A stretch of 59,015 nucleotides of DNA from positions 1 to 59,015 of the forward strand of contig JAKSRY010000014.1 of the NCBI GenBank assembly GCA_024403415.1, written 5' to 3'. This document shows positions 43,535-56,056 of this stretch, in pieces (within the stretch, counting starts at the first letter, position 1; each line of letters opens with the position of its first letter). The stretch comes from Lachnospiraceae bacterium. Lineage in GTDB: Bacteria; Bacillota; Clostridia; Lachnospirales; Lachnospiraceae. Under the pieces are notes generated by a model. The model saw nothing but the letters and a program-made list of their open reading frames with translations. It was not told where the DNA came from and searched no databases. A program made the position numbers and the translations under genes.

Positions 43535-43782
43535 AAACTATACTCTCCTTCGTTTATTATTAACCCAGTATATATCGCCTCAATATCAGACATTACTCAC
43601 ACATAATACCAAGCCAACATATACTAAATTATAGATAAAAAATGTACATATCAAAAATGCCTTTATGACATATCAGTTATGTCTGATTATTATATCAAAA
43701 TTATAGTTATAATTCAATTTCAAACGGTTAATTTTTCTCCGTAAAATACACTAAATTTATATATTATATTCGTTCAAAACAA

Positions 43783-44670
43783 CTATGCCATAAAATGGCC
43801 TTTAATCTCATTAAGTATTGTCTGCGCCGCTCCACTCAGAAGTCTTTCCTTATCATATACAAGACAGATGCTCCGTTTGGGGATAGGCTCCTTTAACTCA
43901 ATTTTCTTAAATTCATCATCCATATTCAGTATTGTCTCCGGCAGGAATCCTATTCCCATATGCTTTTTAACCATAATCAGTACCTGATTGATGTTAGCAA
44001 CTGTCATCTGTGGTCTGAGTTCCAATGAATTTTTCGAAAAAAGATCTTCATAAAACAATCTTGTTCCTGTGCCTTCCGCCAACATAATTAACGGGTATTT
44101 GGTAAGAGATTCTAGGGTATTATCTTCCTCCTTGTAACCCTTAAAATCTTTTGAAACTGTGGCACAGTCATGAATTTCCATAAGTTCAACGCTCTTAAAT
44201 GAGTGACTTACAGACAGGGGAGCCGTAACAAGTGCAAAATCAATAACTTCCTCCTTAAGTTTCTTTATTGCAGAAGGGGTTGATTCATTTGTTATTTTTA
44301 TCGAGATATTCGGATATTTTTCTCGCATATCGGGAAGAATATCAAGAAGAACCTCATATAAGGCAATATCACTCACTCCGACTGTTATTGTGCCGCTCTC
44401 ATGGTTTCTTGTAGATTCAATTTCACTTTCTGCAAGAAAAATAAGATCAAATGCCGGCCTGATTCTTTCAAACAGATGCTCTCCGTCAGCTGTAAGCTTT
44501 ATTCCCTTTTTGCTTCGAACAAACAGTGATATATCAAGTTGCGCCTCAAGATTATTCATTGCCCTTGTAATATTAGGCTGACTGTTTTTCAATACTTGTG
44601 CTGCTTTTGTAAAACTTCCATACTTAGCCACATAATAAAAGATTCTGTAATAATCATATGTAACGTTCAT
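43783..44670 (-). CDS. LysR-family transcriptional regulator
   Basis: A 295-residue regulator. The N-terminal HTH is YYRIFYYVAKYGSFTKAAQVLKNSQPNITRAMNNLE; the effector domain (about 90-290) has the usual two Rossmann-like lobes. I chose ATG 44670 because GGTGGG lies 5 bases upstream. LysR genes often regulate a neighbour; the nearest is the TRAP-TAXI/pantothenate kinase operon on the same strand. They are separated by a terminator, so it has its own promoter. The link is only by proximity. Confidence 0.9.
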   Translation of the reverse strand: MNVTYDYYRIFYYVAKYGSFTKAAQVLKNSQPNITRAMNNLEAQLDISLFVRSKKGIKLTADGEHLFERIRPAFDLIFLAESEIESTRNHESGTITVGVSDIALYEVLLDILPDMREKYPNISIKITNESTPSAIKKLKEEVIDFALVTAPLSVSHSFKSVELMEIHDCATVSKDFKGYKEEDNTLESLTKYPLIMLAEGTGTRLFYEDLFSKNSLELRPQMTVANINQVLIMVKKHMGIGFLPETILNMDDEFKKIELKEPIPKRSICLVYDKERLLSGAAQTILNEIKGHFMA

Positions 44671-44762
44671 TTTTTCACCCACCATTAAATATATCTGTAC
44701 GATATGTTTTGTGTTGAAGCATATCTAATTGATATATTAGGCTTTATATCTTTTAAAATCAA

Positions 44763-44792
44763 GACTTCCGAAGATTTATTTCTCCGGAAGTC
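44763..44792 (-). terminator. Terminator of the TRAP-TAXI/kinase operon
   Basis: GACTTCCG (44763-44770) pairs with CGGAAGTC (44785-44792), followed on the minus strand by TTGATTTT. It is 22 bases past the kinase stop. Confidence 0.78.
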
Positions 44793-44814
44793 ATTAATAT
44801 CTGTATTCTCTGTT

Positions 44815-45657
44815 CTATTCAAACATATAATCTACTTCATCCATAGGAGCGCCATAAACCCCAAAGTTGTTGACATAGCCGGCTTCTACGAGAACTGCAC
44901 CAATTGCAACACCGTATACCGCATCAGCAGGCACAATAAAATCACATCCAAAAAGACCACCTACTGCATTAAAACATTGTTTTGCAATCTCGCTTTCACC
45001 TATTGAACCCATGATAACTATTTTTCCGGTTTCGTAAGTTCGGTCTGCAAGCGCTGCCATGACTCCGATGTTCTGAAAAATCATATTACAGGCTCCATAT
45101 GCATAATCTTCCCTTTTACTGTCTCCGGTTATTTTTGCCATATTGGCAACCGTTACATTTCCAAGCAGTTCTCCGACATTCGTCTTACTTATATCTTTAA
45201 TCAGAAGATCTGAATTATTGATATCTCCGTTAACAGCAAGTTCAAGGAATTCATTAACATCTGCCATTCCGGCATATCTTGCCATTGATGCCAGAAGTGC
45301 TCCTCCGATTCCACAGCCTCCCGTGTGTTCATAACGGTCCCTGTTAACATAGACGAAAGAGGTTCCTGTTCCCAGACTTACTACCAGACATTCATCAAGA
45401 CCCGAAAGATAATGTCCTCCGAGCGCAACTGCCTGGAACTCACTTACATTCTTTGTTTCTATTCCACGAATGTTTCCGTCAATATATGAAGCTCCGGTAC
45501 CAACAGTTACTATCTTTGAAACAGCTCCAAGGTCCAGTTCATTCAGAATATCTTCGATTGAGTCTTCTTTTTCGATTCTGTATTTATTTATGACATTAAT
45601 ACCATCCATCAGAACAATTTTCGTGGTGGTACTTCCAAAATCAATACCAAGAACCAT
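44815..45657 (-). CDS. Type II pantothenate kinase-like ATPase
   Basis: A 280-residue ASKHA-fold kinase: phosphate-1 motif GIDFGSTTTKIVLMD, then TGTGASYI, LGTGTSFVYV, HTGGCGIGG and a C-terminal VYGVAIGAV. This arrangement is that of type II pantothenate kinase (CoaW), the first step of CoA synthesis, which is not feedback-inhibited by CoA in known members. ATG 45657 follows the transporter stop by one base, with AAGAG upstream. Being in a TRAP-TAXI operon is unusual and suggests that the imported acid is its substrate or that it feeds CoA chemistry. A different small-molecule kinase in this fold remains possible. Confidence 0.82.
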   Translation of the reverse strand: MVLGIDFGSTTTKIVLMDGINVINKYRIEKEDSIEDILNELDLGAVSKIVTVGTGASYIDGNIRGIETKNVSEFQAVALGGHYLSGLDECLVVSLGTGTSFVYVNRDRYEHTGGCGIGGALLASMARYAGMADVNEFLELAVNGDINNSDLLIKDISKTNVGELLGNVTVANMAKITGDSKREDYAYGACNMIFQNIGVMAALADRTYETGKIVIMGSIGESEIAKQCFNAVGGLFGCDFIVPADAVYGVAIGAVLVEAGYVNNFGVYGAPMDEVDYMFE

Positions 45658-45658
45658 T

Positions 45659-47602
45659 TTATACACTCTTCTCTTTTTTAATCAAATACTGAAAAGCGAT
45701 AGCTCCCGCGATAAGCACTATACCAATAACATCCGTGACAACCGACGGAATGATAAGAAGCACACCACTTGCAATAAACAGAAGTCTGATAAGAATATTC
45801 ATTTCACGCTTAAGGTAACCTTCAAGTCCTGCTGATACTCCAAAAATACCTATAAGTGAAGTGATTACAATTCTTGTAACTTCCAATGGCGTTGTATCAA
45901 TGATAAGAAGCGCGGGACTCAGGCAAAATACGTACGGAACAATAAATACCGCTATAGCAAGTCTTGATGCGTTAAATGCTGTCTTCATCGGATTAGACTT
46001 GGCGATGGCACTACCGGCATAAGCTGCAAGAGCAACCGGTGGAGTGATATCCGCAACTATTCCGAAATAAAATACGAAGAAATGTGCTGCAAGAGCCGGA
46101 ACACCCATTCTTATAAGGATTGGAGCACAGGTTGCTGCCATAATACAATAGTTTGCAGTTGTCGGAACACCCATACCAAGCACAATACAGCATAACATTG
46201 TAAGGAACAATGCAATAATTAAATGATTGTTTGCAACCGAAATAATTGCATTAATCAATTCGTTTGCCAAGCCTGTCATTGTGATAGCACCTGAAATAAT
46301 TCCGGCAACTCCGCAGGCTGCAGCTACTGTAATTGTACTCTTTCCACCTGCTTCGAGAGCATCGAAAAATTTCTTTGGTGTAATTCTGTTTCCCTTATTA
46401 AATAAGCTGACAATGATTGCAAGAATAATTGCAAAGCTTGCGGCTCTCTGCATTGTCATGAAATTACCTGATACCCAGACAACCAGCATTACAAGCGGTA
46501 ATAACAAATATATTCTCTTAAGAAGCTGCTTAAGCTGTGGGAGTTTTTCCTTCGGAATTCCTGAAAGACCAAGTCTTTTAGCTTCAAGATGTACTGTGAT
46601 AAAAATACCCGCGAAAAACAATACTGCCGGAAGAATTGCTCTTCCAAGAATACTCGAATAGGGAACGCCTATAAAATCTGCCATAAGGAATGCAGCCGCA
46701 CCCATAATAGGCGGCATTATCTGTCCTCCTGTTGAAGCTGCCGCCTCAACTGCACCGGCAAATTCAGGCTTATAACCTGTATCTTTCATCATAGGTATTG
46801 TAACCGACCCGGTTGTAACAGTGTTACCAACACTTGAACCTGATACCATTCCGCAAAGAGCTGATGAAATAACAGCAACCTTTGCAGGGCCACCTGAATA
46901 TTTACCTGCTGCCGAATTCGCAAGCTGAATAAAGAACTCTGATATTCCTGTTCTTTCGAGGAATGCTCCAAAAATAATAAAAATGACTATATATTTAGAA
47001 CAAACATCTACAGGTGTCGAAAAAATACCTGTCTTTGTATAAAACAGATTTCTTACAAAATATTTAACTCTTCCGAAGAAATCCGGATTGGTAAGTCCAT
47101 AAAAGAGTGCATACAGAATGAAAAATCCTGCAACACACAGAATAGGAATTCCCACACAACGCCTTGTAACTTCAATCAATGCAAGAATACCGATTATTCC
47201 TATTACTATCTGATATGCTTCAAACTTAGTACCCTGCTGAATAATTCCGTTAGCATTAAACGTAAAATACAGGAATGAGCCGGTTCCGAGCGCCATCATT
47301 ACCACATCATACCAGGGCATATAATTTTCACGCACATTATTTTTCTTTGCAGGATAAATCAGGAATCCCATCAGAATAACAAGCGCCATAAATGAAGTAA
47401 GTCTTATTTCTTCAAGGAATGTCGCAAACAGTGTTACGTACACGCACCATAAAGAGAATGCTATCATAATAACTCTCACAGTAATCTTGGCTTTTCCTGT
47501 CCAAATTCTCTGATTAGATTCTCTGTCATATTTTTTCATTATACTTCCAACGTCTGTTTCTATACCGGAAGTTGACGGATTTATATTTTTTTCTTTAGCC
47601 AT
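45659..47602 (-). CDS. TRAP transporter fused membrane component (4TM-12TM)
   Basis: A 647-residue integral membrane protein with about 16 or more segments. The N-terminal part (about 40-160) corresponds to the small DctQ-like subunit. The large part corresponds to DctM, with the family motifs MVSGSSVGNTVTTGSVTIPMM, EAAASTGGQIMPPIMGAAAF and LGMGVPTTANYCIMAATCAP. Such fusions work with TAXI binding proteins and use an ion gradient. Substrates known for TAXI systems include glutamate and other acids; it is not determined here. GAGG lies 10 bases before the ATG. Confidence 0.95.
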   Translation of the reverse strand: MAKEKNINPSTSGIETDVGSIMKKYDRESNQRIWTGKAKITVRVIMIAFSLWCVYVTLFATFLEEIRLTSFMALVILMGFLIYPAKKNNVRENYMPWYDVVMMALGTGSFLYFTFNANGIIQQGTKFEAYQIVIGIIGILALIEVTRRCVGIPILCVAGFFILYALFYGLTNPDFFGRVKYFVRNLFYTKTGIFSTPVDVCSKYIVIFIIFGAFLERTGISEFFIQLANSAAGKYSGGPAKVAVISSALCGMVSGSSVGNTVTTGSVTIPMMKDTGYKPEFAGAVEAAASTGGQIMPPIMGAAAFLMADFIGVPYSSILGRAILPAVLFFAGIFITVHLEAKRLGLSGIPKEKLPQLKQLLKRIYLLLPLVMLVVWVSGNFMTMQRAASFAIILAIIVSLFNKGNRITPKKFFDALEAGGKSTITVAAACGVAGIISGAITMTGLANELINAIISVANNHLIIALFLTMLCCIVLGMGVPTTANYCIMAATCAPILIRMGVPALAAHFFVFYFGIVADITPPVALAAYAGSAIAKSNPMKTAFNASRLAIAVFIVPYVFCLSPALLIIDTTPLEVTRIVITSLIGIFGVSAGLEGYLKREMNILIRLLFIASGVLLIIPSVVTDVIGIVLIAGAIAFQYLIKKEKSV

Positions 47603-47704
47603 ATATCGGATTCCTCTCTATATCTTATACAGACCATACTTTCTCAATATCAGATTTCAATAGCAGGCTGTCACTATAACTGTCTTTTGTTTTCAGTATT
47701 GACA

Positions 47705-48658
47705 CTAATCAGTTTCAACTTCTATTCCGTGCTCTTTGTAATAACGAGCTGCACCGGAATGGAATGGTGCCGTCATACCGGTTGTCGCATTTACAATTGA
47801 CAATTCTTTTCCTTTTGCATTCTCTGCCGCAATCGACTCTGCATTATCAAATATTGCCGCTGTCATTCTGTATACAGTATCTTCATCAAGTGCCGCCGAA
47901 ACAATTACCGTAGCTTTAACTGTGATGGTTTCTACAGGCTCCGGCTGTCCGGGATAAGTGTCTGCAGGAATCTGCAATGGTGAATAGTAAGGGCAGCTTG
48001 CTATAATCTTCTCCCTTAAGTCACCTTCTATATTTACAAGGAATACACCATTAGTCGTTGCAAGCTCTGTAATAGCAGTCGTAGGAGCACCCGCAACAAC
48101 AAACGCCGCCTGAATTTTTCCATCCTTCATTGCTTCTTTGCTGGCTTCAAAGCTCTGATACTGAGGATAAATATCATCAAGAGTTATTCCTGCAGCAGTA
48201 AGCACATCAATTGCATTAAAATATACTCCTGATCCTGCTTCTCCGATTGAAACACTCTTTCCTCTCAAATCCTCAACTGATTTTATATTTTCATCCATTG
48301 TGAAAAGCTGTACGGTTTCGTCATACAATCCGCCAAGAACCCTGAATTCATGCACCGGGCCATCCTTTTCAAAGGACTTTGTTCCCTGCCATGCATATGC
48401 CATAACATCAGACTGTACGAATCCAAGCTGAAAATCTCCATCCTGAATGGACTGTACATTTGCCTTTGATCCCCCGGAAGAAACTGCTGTCACCTTAACA
48501 TTTGCATTATTGGTTATGTACTGTGAAATAACACCGCCATATGCATAGTAGGTTCCAGCGGTTCCTCCTGTGCCAAACATAAGTCTTTCGGCACCGGAAC
48601 AACCTGTCAGCAAAACAACAACTGTTAACAGACTAAGTAAAACTCTTAATTTTTTCAT
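47705..48658 (-). CDS. TRAP-TAXI solute-binding lipoprotein
   Basis: A 317-residue lipoprotein (Cys20 after VVLLTG). The TAXI signature is clear: FGTGGTAGTYYAYGGVISQYI near the N-terminus, QLGFVQSDVMAYAW, SVSIGEAGSGVYFNAIDVL and MTAPFHSGAARYYKEHG near the end. It captures the substrate and hands it to the fused membrane component 100 bases downstream. The ATG has only a weak GAG site. It is preceded by a cytidylate-kinase-like gene on the same strand. Confidence 0.95.
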   Translation of the reverse strand: MKKLRVLLSLLTVVVLLTGCSGAERLMFGTGGTAGTYYAYGGVISQYITNNANVKVTAVSSGGSKANVQSIQDGDFQLGFVQSDVMAYAWQGTKSFEKDGPVHEFRVLGGLYDETVQLFTMDENIKSVEDLRGKSVSIGEAGSGVYFNAIDVLTAAGITLDDIYPQYQSFEASKEAMKDGKIQAAFVVAGAPTTAITELATTNGVFLVNIEGDLREKIIASCPYYSPLQIPADTYPGQPEPVETITVKATVIVSAALDEDTVYRMTAAIFDNAESIAAENAKGKELSIVNATTGMTAPFHSGAARYYKEHGIEVETD

Positions 48659-48773
48659 ATACTATTCTCAAATCTTTCTTTAACTGTGCATCAAACCCCG
48701 CCCCTAGGATTTATGCTCCTGCTCACTAAGTTACATTGAATTCCGAAACAATTCGGAACAAATAATCCTGTCT

Positions 48774-49373
48774 CTATTTAAGAATGTTGGTGAGTATTTC
48801 ACCACATTTATCATAATCGATCACACCGGTATCAAGACAAATAGAGTAATTATGACTTGCTCCAAAAGTTTTTCCCATATATTTCTTATAATATCTTTCT
48901 CTCAGAGCATCATGCTTTTCCAAAAACTTACGTGCTTTTGCCTCATCGATTCCTTTTTTGGCAGCTGTTCTTTGAACTCTGATTTCCAGGTCTGCATATA
49001 AAAATATATCAAATGATTCAATTCCTGCTTCCTTAAATATTGCATCAGCACCTCTGCCTACAATAATGCAGGGCTTCTTTGCCAGTTCAAGAACCGCATC
49101 CTTCTGAGCCTGATAGATTTCATCGTGTGAACTCGTGTAAAAGTTGGCTCCGCTCAAAATCTTCTCCATTATATTTTCGAGCTTGCCAAGTTCTTCACCC
49201 TCGTCCCTTATTTCAGCCTCAGAGTAACCACTTATTTTAGCTGCAAGTTCAGTGAGATCATAATCATACCAGGGTATATCTAAAGCCTCAGAAAGGCGTT
49301 TTGCAATACTTCTTCCCCCGGCATAATATTCTCTTGAAATAGTAATAACCTGATATTTCTTTTTTTCTGCCAT
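48774..49373 (-). CDS. Cytidylate kinase-like protein
   Basis: A 199-residue P-loop-type protein of the cytidylate-kinase-like family. The N-terminus reads VITISREYYAGGRSIAKRLSEAL, where the normal P-loop GxxGxGK is altered. Later come IIVGRGADAIF, a lid-like RVQRTAAKKGIDEAKA and LDTGVIDYDKC. Proteins of this group are common in anaerobic Firmicutes and are not the essential Cmk. ATG 49373 has GGAGG 5 bases upstream. It could be the first gene of the TRAP-TAXI transcript. Substrate unknown. Confidence 0.85.
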   Translation of the reverse strand: MAEKKKYQVITISREYYAGGRSIAKRLSEALDIPWYDYDLTELAAKISGYSEAEIRDEGEELGKLENIMEKILSGANFYTSSHDEIYQAQKDAVLELAKKPCIIVGRGADAIFKEAGIESFDIFLYADLEIRVQRTAAKKGIDEAKARKFLEKHDALRERYYKKYMGKTFGASHNYSICLDTGVIDYDKCGEILTNILK

Positions 49374-49459
49374 TTTAACCTCCAATAAATCCGTATACCC
49401 TTATACACCTTGTACACTATAACCTTACCATACAGCCTTATTCGTTGCCAACCATTTGG

Positions 49460-52564
<3,105 letters not shown>

Positions 52565-52684
52565 TTATGTCAACTTGTGTGTCAAAAATTTGCCTTTTTA
52601 AGCGTTTCTACGCCTCGTTTTCCGACGAATTCTCCTATCCATCACCTAAAAGTGGTGCTATTTCAACTCTCGCTACTACTACTT

Positions 52685-53608
52685 TTACGAAATCACCGAA
52701 ATAACGATTCCACCTAATATAATCATGGCACTTACCATCTTGTAAGCTATATTCTTTTCCTTAAATATGAACCTGCCGCACATTATTGACACAATGCATG
52801 CCGACTGTTTGATAAGCGTCATGATGGTAACCTTGGAAGCCGGATCCTCATTGGCAATGAAGAGTGCAAGATCTCCTATGAAGAAGATGAAGCTTAAAAT
52901 CCATATATATTTATTGGTCCATACGGTTTTGGTTACCTTGATTTTTTTAACCAGTAAATATATACCATAGAATATTGTAAGGTACAGCATGTACCAGAAC
53001 TGCAACTCTTTACTTCCTATATCCTTAAGATATATTTTGTCCAGACATCCTGACAAAGCATTGAAAATGCATGACACAAATATCATTATGATAAATACAG
53101 GTTTGATATCTTCTTTAACATATGTTTTTGACTTAGTTCTTGATTGAATAGTCGGATATATTTTTAAGAATAATAAACCAAACAGAATAATTCCAAGACC
53201 TGCATTCTGATATATGGTTGTTGTTTCATTCAGAATGAATATCCCGAATAAAGTCGAAAAAATGATTCTCGTAAGATCAATAACTCCGTATATGCTGATT
53301 GGAACATTATCTATTGCCTTGAAGGAACATATCCATGCAATGAATATTGCAAGACTCTTAATTGCAATAAGAAAATAATATTCAAAGGGTAATGGGGTAA
53401 GACCAAACGGAGTAAATGATGTATCCGTTGTTCCCGCCGTCCCGGAAAATCTGCTCAAAATAAAATTATACAGAACACTGAATAAAAAAGTATAAAGCGT
53501 ATATACAAAAAGCACTTCCATTACAGAATTTGTCTGCAGTGCTTTTTTCTTAATTACATCGCGTGCCCCTTTGATGACTCCGTATAATAAAACAAGTAAA
53601 ATCCACAT
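52685..53608 (-). CDS. DMT-family (EamA) transporter
   Basis: A 307-residue membrane protein with about ten segments in two EamA halves; the second begins VFIIMIFVSCIFNALSG. There is a short cytoplasmic KSRTKSKTY linker. It ends IILGGIVISVIS. The substrate of most such proteins is unknown. Its position 141 bases upstream of lacZ on the same strand hints at sugar or sugar-product transport, but no shared signal is visible. It has a weak GAGAG site before the ATG. Confidence 0.9.
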   Translation of the reverse strand: MWILLVLLYGVIKGARDVIKKKALQTNSVMEVLFVYTLYTFLFSVLYNFILSRFSGTAGTTDTSFTPFGLTPLPFEYYFLIAIKSLAIFIAWICSFKAIDNVPISIYGVIDLTRIIFSTLFGIFILNETTTIYQNAGLGIILFGLLFLKIYPTIQSRTKSKTYVKEDIKPVFIIMIFVSCIFNALSGCLDKIYLKDIGSKELQFWYMLYLTIFYGIYLLVKKIKVTKTVWTNKYIWILSFIFFIGDLALFIANEDPASKVTIMTLIKQSACIVSIMCGRFIFKEKNIAYKMVSAMIILGGIVISVIS

Positions 53609-53910
53609 TTTCTGTCTCTCAGCCGCTATACTTCCAAATGATCACAAGCAATGATCATCATCTTATATAGTGCAAATTCTTTCTACTAAACAATATGATT
53701 ATTATCCTGCAATAATAACAGAAAGTATACCTATTTTCCACATAGAATCATTACATACCAGAATTAACAAACATATATTTAGCACCGGAATAATCTCTCG
53801 TTCTCCGTCATTCAACGCTCCCTTTCACGTTTGCTAAAAATAAAGTATAATAATAGAAGTATAGTAATGGCAGTATAATTATAAAAATATTATTTATATT
53901 AGAGGTTTTT
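53609..53910. other. Divergent promoter region of the DMT and mutarotase-like genes
   Basis: This 302-base gap has two TATAAT boxes for the plus strand (53846-53851, 53874-53879) without good -35 partners. TGATCA occurs twice (53639-53644, 53652-53657) near the DMT start and may be an operator. An AGAGG site precedes the plus-strand ATG. I see no terminator or small gene. Confidence 0.5.
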
Positions 53911-54792
53911 ATGGAATACTTTATCGAAAATGACAATCTTATTGTCAAAATAAATTCTCTCGGTGCTGAAGTTAAATCTGTCCTTAAGAAGGATGGCTGT
54001 AAGGAATATATGTGGTATGGCGACAGCAAATTCTGGGGACGTACCTCTCCTGTTCTCTTCCCGTTTGTTGGAAGTCTCAAGAACAAGCAATATTCCTTTG
54101 AGGGTGTTGATTATCCCATGGGACAGCATGGCTTTGCCAGGGATATGGAATTTGAACTTAGTGAAAGAACAGCTGACAGCATAACCTTTAAGCTTAATTC
54201 TGATTCAGATACTCTCAAGAAGTATCCATTCAATTTTGTACTTAAGATTTCATATATTCTTAATAAGAATGAATTAACGGTTAACTGGACGGTCGAAAAT
54301 CCTGATGGTCTTACCATATATTTTTCGATTGGTGCACATCCTGCTTTCCTTTGTCCGATACATGGCGAAAAAGATAAGGCCGGTTACAAACTCTGCTTTG
54401 GTGACAAAAAGGAAATGATTCATCACGGCAATACACGCGATACCGGACTTGCCCTTATGGATGAAAACATTTCACTTCCTTTAGCATCCGGCAAAGCAAC
54501 AATTACCACAGATTTCTTTGACAGATGCACCTATATGTTTGAAGGCAATCAGACAAATATAGTAGGTATTGAAGATCCTGACGGCTACCGATTCGTAGAT
54601 GTATGTTTTGACACCCCTCTTTTCGCAATCTGGTCACCGGAGGAAAAAAATGCTCCCTTCATCTGCATAGAACCCTGGTATGGAAGATGTGATTCTACTA
54701 CTTTTGAAGGCGATTTAACTGCAAGGGATTATACAAATATATTGGAACCATCTCAAACCTTCAATGGTGGATACAAAATGATTTTTTATTAG
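53911..54792 (+). CDS. Aldose 1-epimerase-like protein (GalM/LacX family)
   Basis: A 293-residue beta-sandwich protein of the galactose-mutarotase superfamily. The conserved histidines are in GQHGFARDMEF and GAHPAF; the C-terminal catalytic-glutamate region is IEPWYGRCDS. This is the LacX/YihR-like short type, which interconverts sugar anomers. With lacZ 1.4 kb away it could support galactoside use. An AGAGG site precedes the ATG. It is followed 13 bases later by the 54806 gene, so the three plus-strand genes form an operon. Confidence 0.9.
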   Translation: MEYFIENDNLIVKINSLGAEVKSVLKKDGCKEYMWYGDSKFWGRTSPVLFPFVGSLKNKQYSFEGVDYPMGQHGFARDMEFELSERTADSITFKLNSDSDTLKKYPFNFVLKISYILNKNELTVNWTVENPDGLTIYFSIGAHPAFLCPIHGEKDKAGYKLCFGDKKEMIHHGNTRDTGLALMDENISLPLASGKATITTDFFDRCTYMFEGNQTNIVGIEDPDGYRFVDVCFDTPLFAIWSPEEKNAPFICIEPWYGRCDSTTFEGDLTARDYTNILEPSQTFNGGYKMIFY

Positions 54793-54805
54793 AATGGAGA
54801 TTAAT

Positions 54806-55186
54806 ATGTCAAAAGAAGAATGGAAAGAAAGCGGAAAGAAATTAGGAAAGGCCTGGGCAAACTTCGGAAAGACTTTCATAAGATCTGCCGAAACAACCGG
54901 CGAAAAGGTTTCTGAATGGGCAGATGGCCAGGAGCCTAATGCAACAAACGCTGAACCCAACAGCACAGTATACAGTGATGGAAGCTGGAAACAGGTTGGA
55001 AAAGATCTTGGCGGCGCATTTGCCGGTGTCGGAAAATCATTATTGCACACAATGGGAATCGCTGATAATAGCAATATTCAAAACGATTATAATCAGGACA
55101 GCAATAATCCAGATTATAATGCACAGAATGATAACCAGAACTGTTATACACAAAACACTACTACAGAGGAGGATAATAAGATATGA
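54806..55186 (+). CDS. Small soluble protein upstream of the BI-1-like gene
   Basis: A 126-residue soluble protein: an amphipathic helical part (SKEEWKESGKKLGKAWANFG), a second similar helix (SWKQVGKDLGGAFAGVGKSLL), so an internal duplication, then an Asn/Asp/Gln-rich disordered tail. ATG 54806 has TGGAGA 6 bases upstream. The stop overlaps the next start (ATGA). I know no function; the coupling suggests that it works with the membrane protein. Confidence 0.75.
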   Translation: MSKEEWKESGKKLGKAWANFGKTFIRSAETTGEKVSEWADGQEPNATNAEPNSTVYSDGSWKQVGKDLGGAFAGVGKSLLHTMGIADNSNIQNDYNQDSNNPDYNAQNDNQNCYTQNTTTEEDNKI

Positions 55187-55899
55187 GTCTATTTTCAGAA
55201 AAATCTGATAGAAGAAGTTTTTCAGATGTAATAAAAGAAAACCGTCTTAGCAGAATGGCGACAGATCTTGAAGATCGTGTATTAAGCCAGACTGTCTACA
55301 ATGCAATAATCGGCGGTGTCGTATTATATGGCATCATCGTAAACTATCTGATATGTAAGTATTTTGATATGAGTGAACTGACTAATCCAATACCACTGTT
55401 CATTTTTTACTTCATATTCTGTATAGGAGGCACCCTGATTGTAAACTACTCTCACAACCCACTGATAAGTTTTCTTGGTTATAACATGATAGTAGTTCCA
55501 ATGGGCTTTGTTATTTCCGTGGCTGTAAATATTTATGCCGGTATTAATCCTGAAATAGTTACAAGCGCCGTCTTCTACACAGGCGTTGTTACCATCCTTG
55601 TAGTTTTGGCTGCAATTATCTTCCCACAGTTTTTCAGCAGACTTGGAAGTGCATTACTGGTTGGTCTTACTATAGCATTAATATTCTCACTGTTTTCATT
55701 CATTATTAAGCTTAGTTTCCTGACCTATATATTTGCATTAATTTTTGCCCTCTATATAGGCTATGACTTCTATCGCTCACAGCAGTATACATACACGGTT
55801 GACAATGCAATAGATTCTGCAACAGATATTTATGTAGATATTATGAATCTGTTCATCAGACTTCTTTCCATCATTGCCAGAGCAAAAGCTGATGATTAA
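55183..55899 (+). CDS. Bax inhibitor-1-like membrane protein
   Basis: A 238-residue protein with seven or so membrane segments between residues 35 and 195 and a C-terminal segment. The end IGYDFYRSQQYTYTVDNAIDSATDIYVDIMNLFIRLLSII has the paired-Asp pattern of the BI-1/YccA (TMBIM) family, which forms pH-sensitive calcium-leak proteins in studied members. GAGGAGG lies 10 bases before the ATG, inside the previous gene, with a 4-base overlap. A strong terminator follows. Confidence 0.85.
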   Translation: MSLFSEKSDRRSFSDVIKENRLSRMATDLEDRVLSQTVYNAIIGGVVLYGIIVNYLICKYFDMSELTNPIPLFIFYFIFCIGGTLIVNYSHNPLISFLGYNMIVVPMGFVISVAVNIYAGINPEIVTSAVFYTGVVTILVVLAAIIFPQFFSRLGSALLVGLTIALIFSLFSFIIKLSFLTYIFALIFALYIGYDFYRSQQYTYTVDNAIDSATDIYVDIMNLFIRLLSIIARAKADD

Positions 55900-55935
55900 T
55901 ATAAAAAGAGTGTAATAATCTATATCAATATATGC

Positions 55936-55963
55936 AAAAAGGGTTCCGAGGGAACCCTTTTTT
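55936..55963. terminator. Terminator of the mutarotase/BI-1 operon
   Basis: A 12-bp stem (AAAAAGGGTTCC, 55936-55947, with GGAACCCTTTTT) with a 3-base loop and a T run. It can work in both directions. Confidence 0.92.
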
Positions 55964-56012
55964 GTTATCTCGTTGTTTCTTATTTCAGTTTTTCATATCT
56001 CGTCTTTGGCAT

Positions 56013-56045
56013 TTATGTAAACCTTTTTCCGCTTTTATGTTAACC
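56013..56045. repeat. Two GGTTTACATAA-type motifs, reverse orientation
   Basis: TTATGTAAACC (56013-56023) and TTATGTTAACC (56035-56045) start 22 bases apart, just past the stop of the YwlG gene and after the BI-1 operon terminator. They match the repeats at 37287-37398 in reverse orientation. Confidence 0.65.
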
Positions 56046-56056
56046 ATATCGATTTA

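Noticed and set aside
43535-43620. Sigma-28 (motility) promoter before the dCache chemoreceptor gene
   Set aside because: GGCGATAT resembles the -10, but the only TAAA-like partner is 8 rather than about 11 bases from it.
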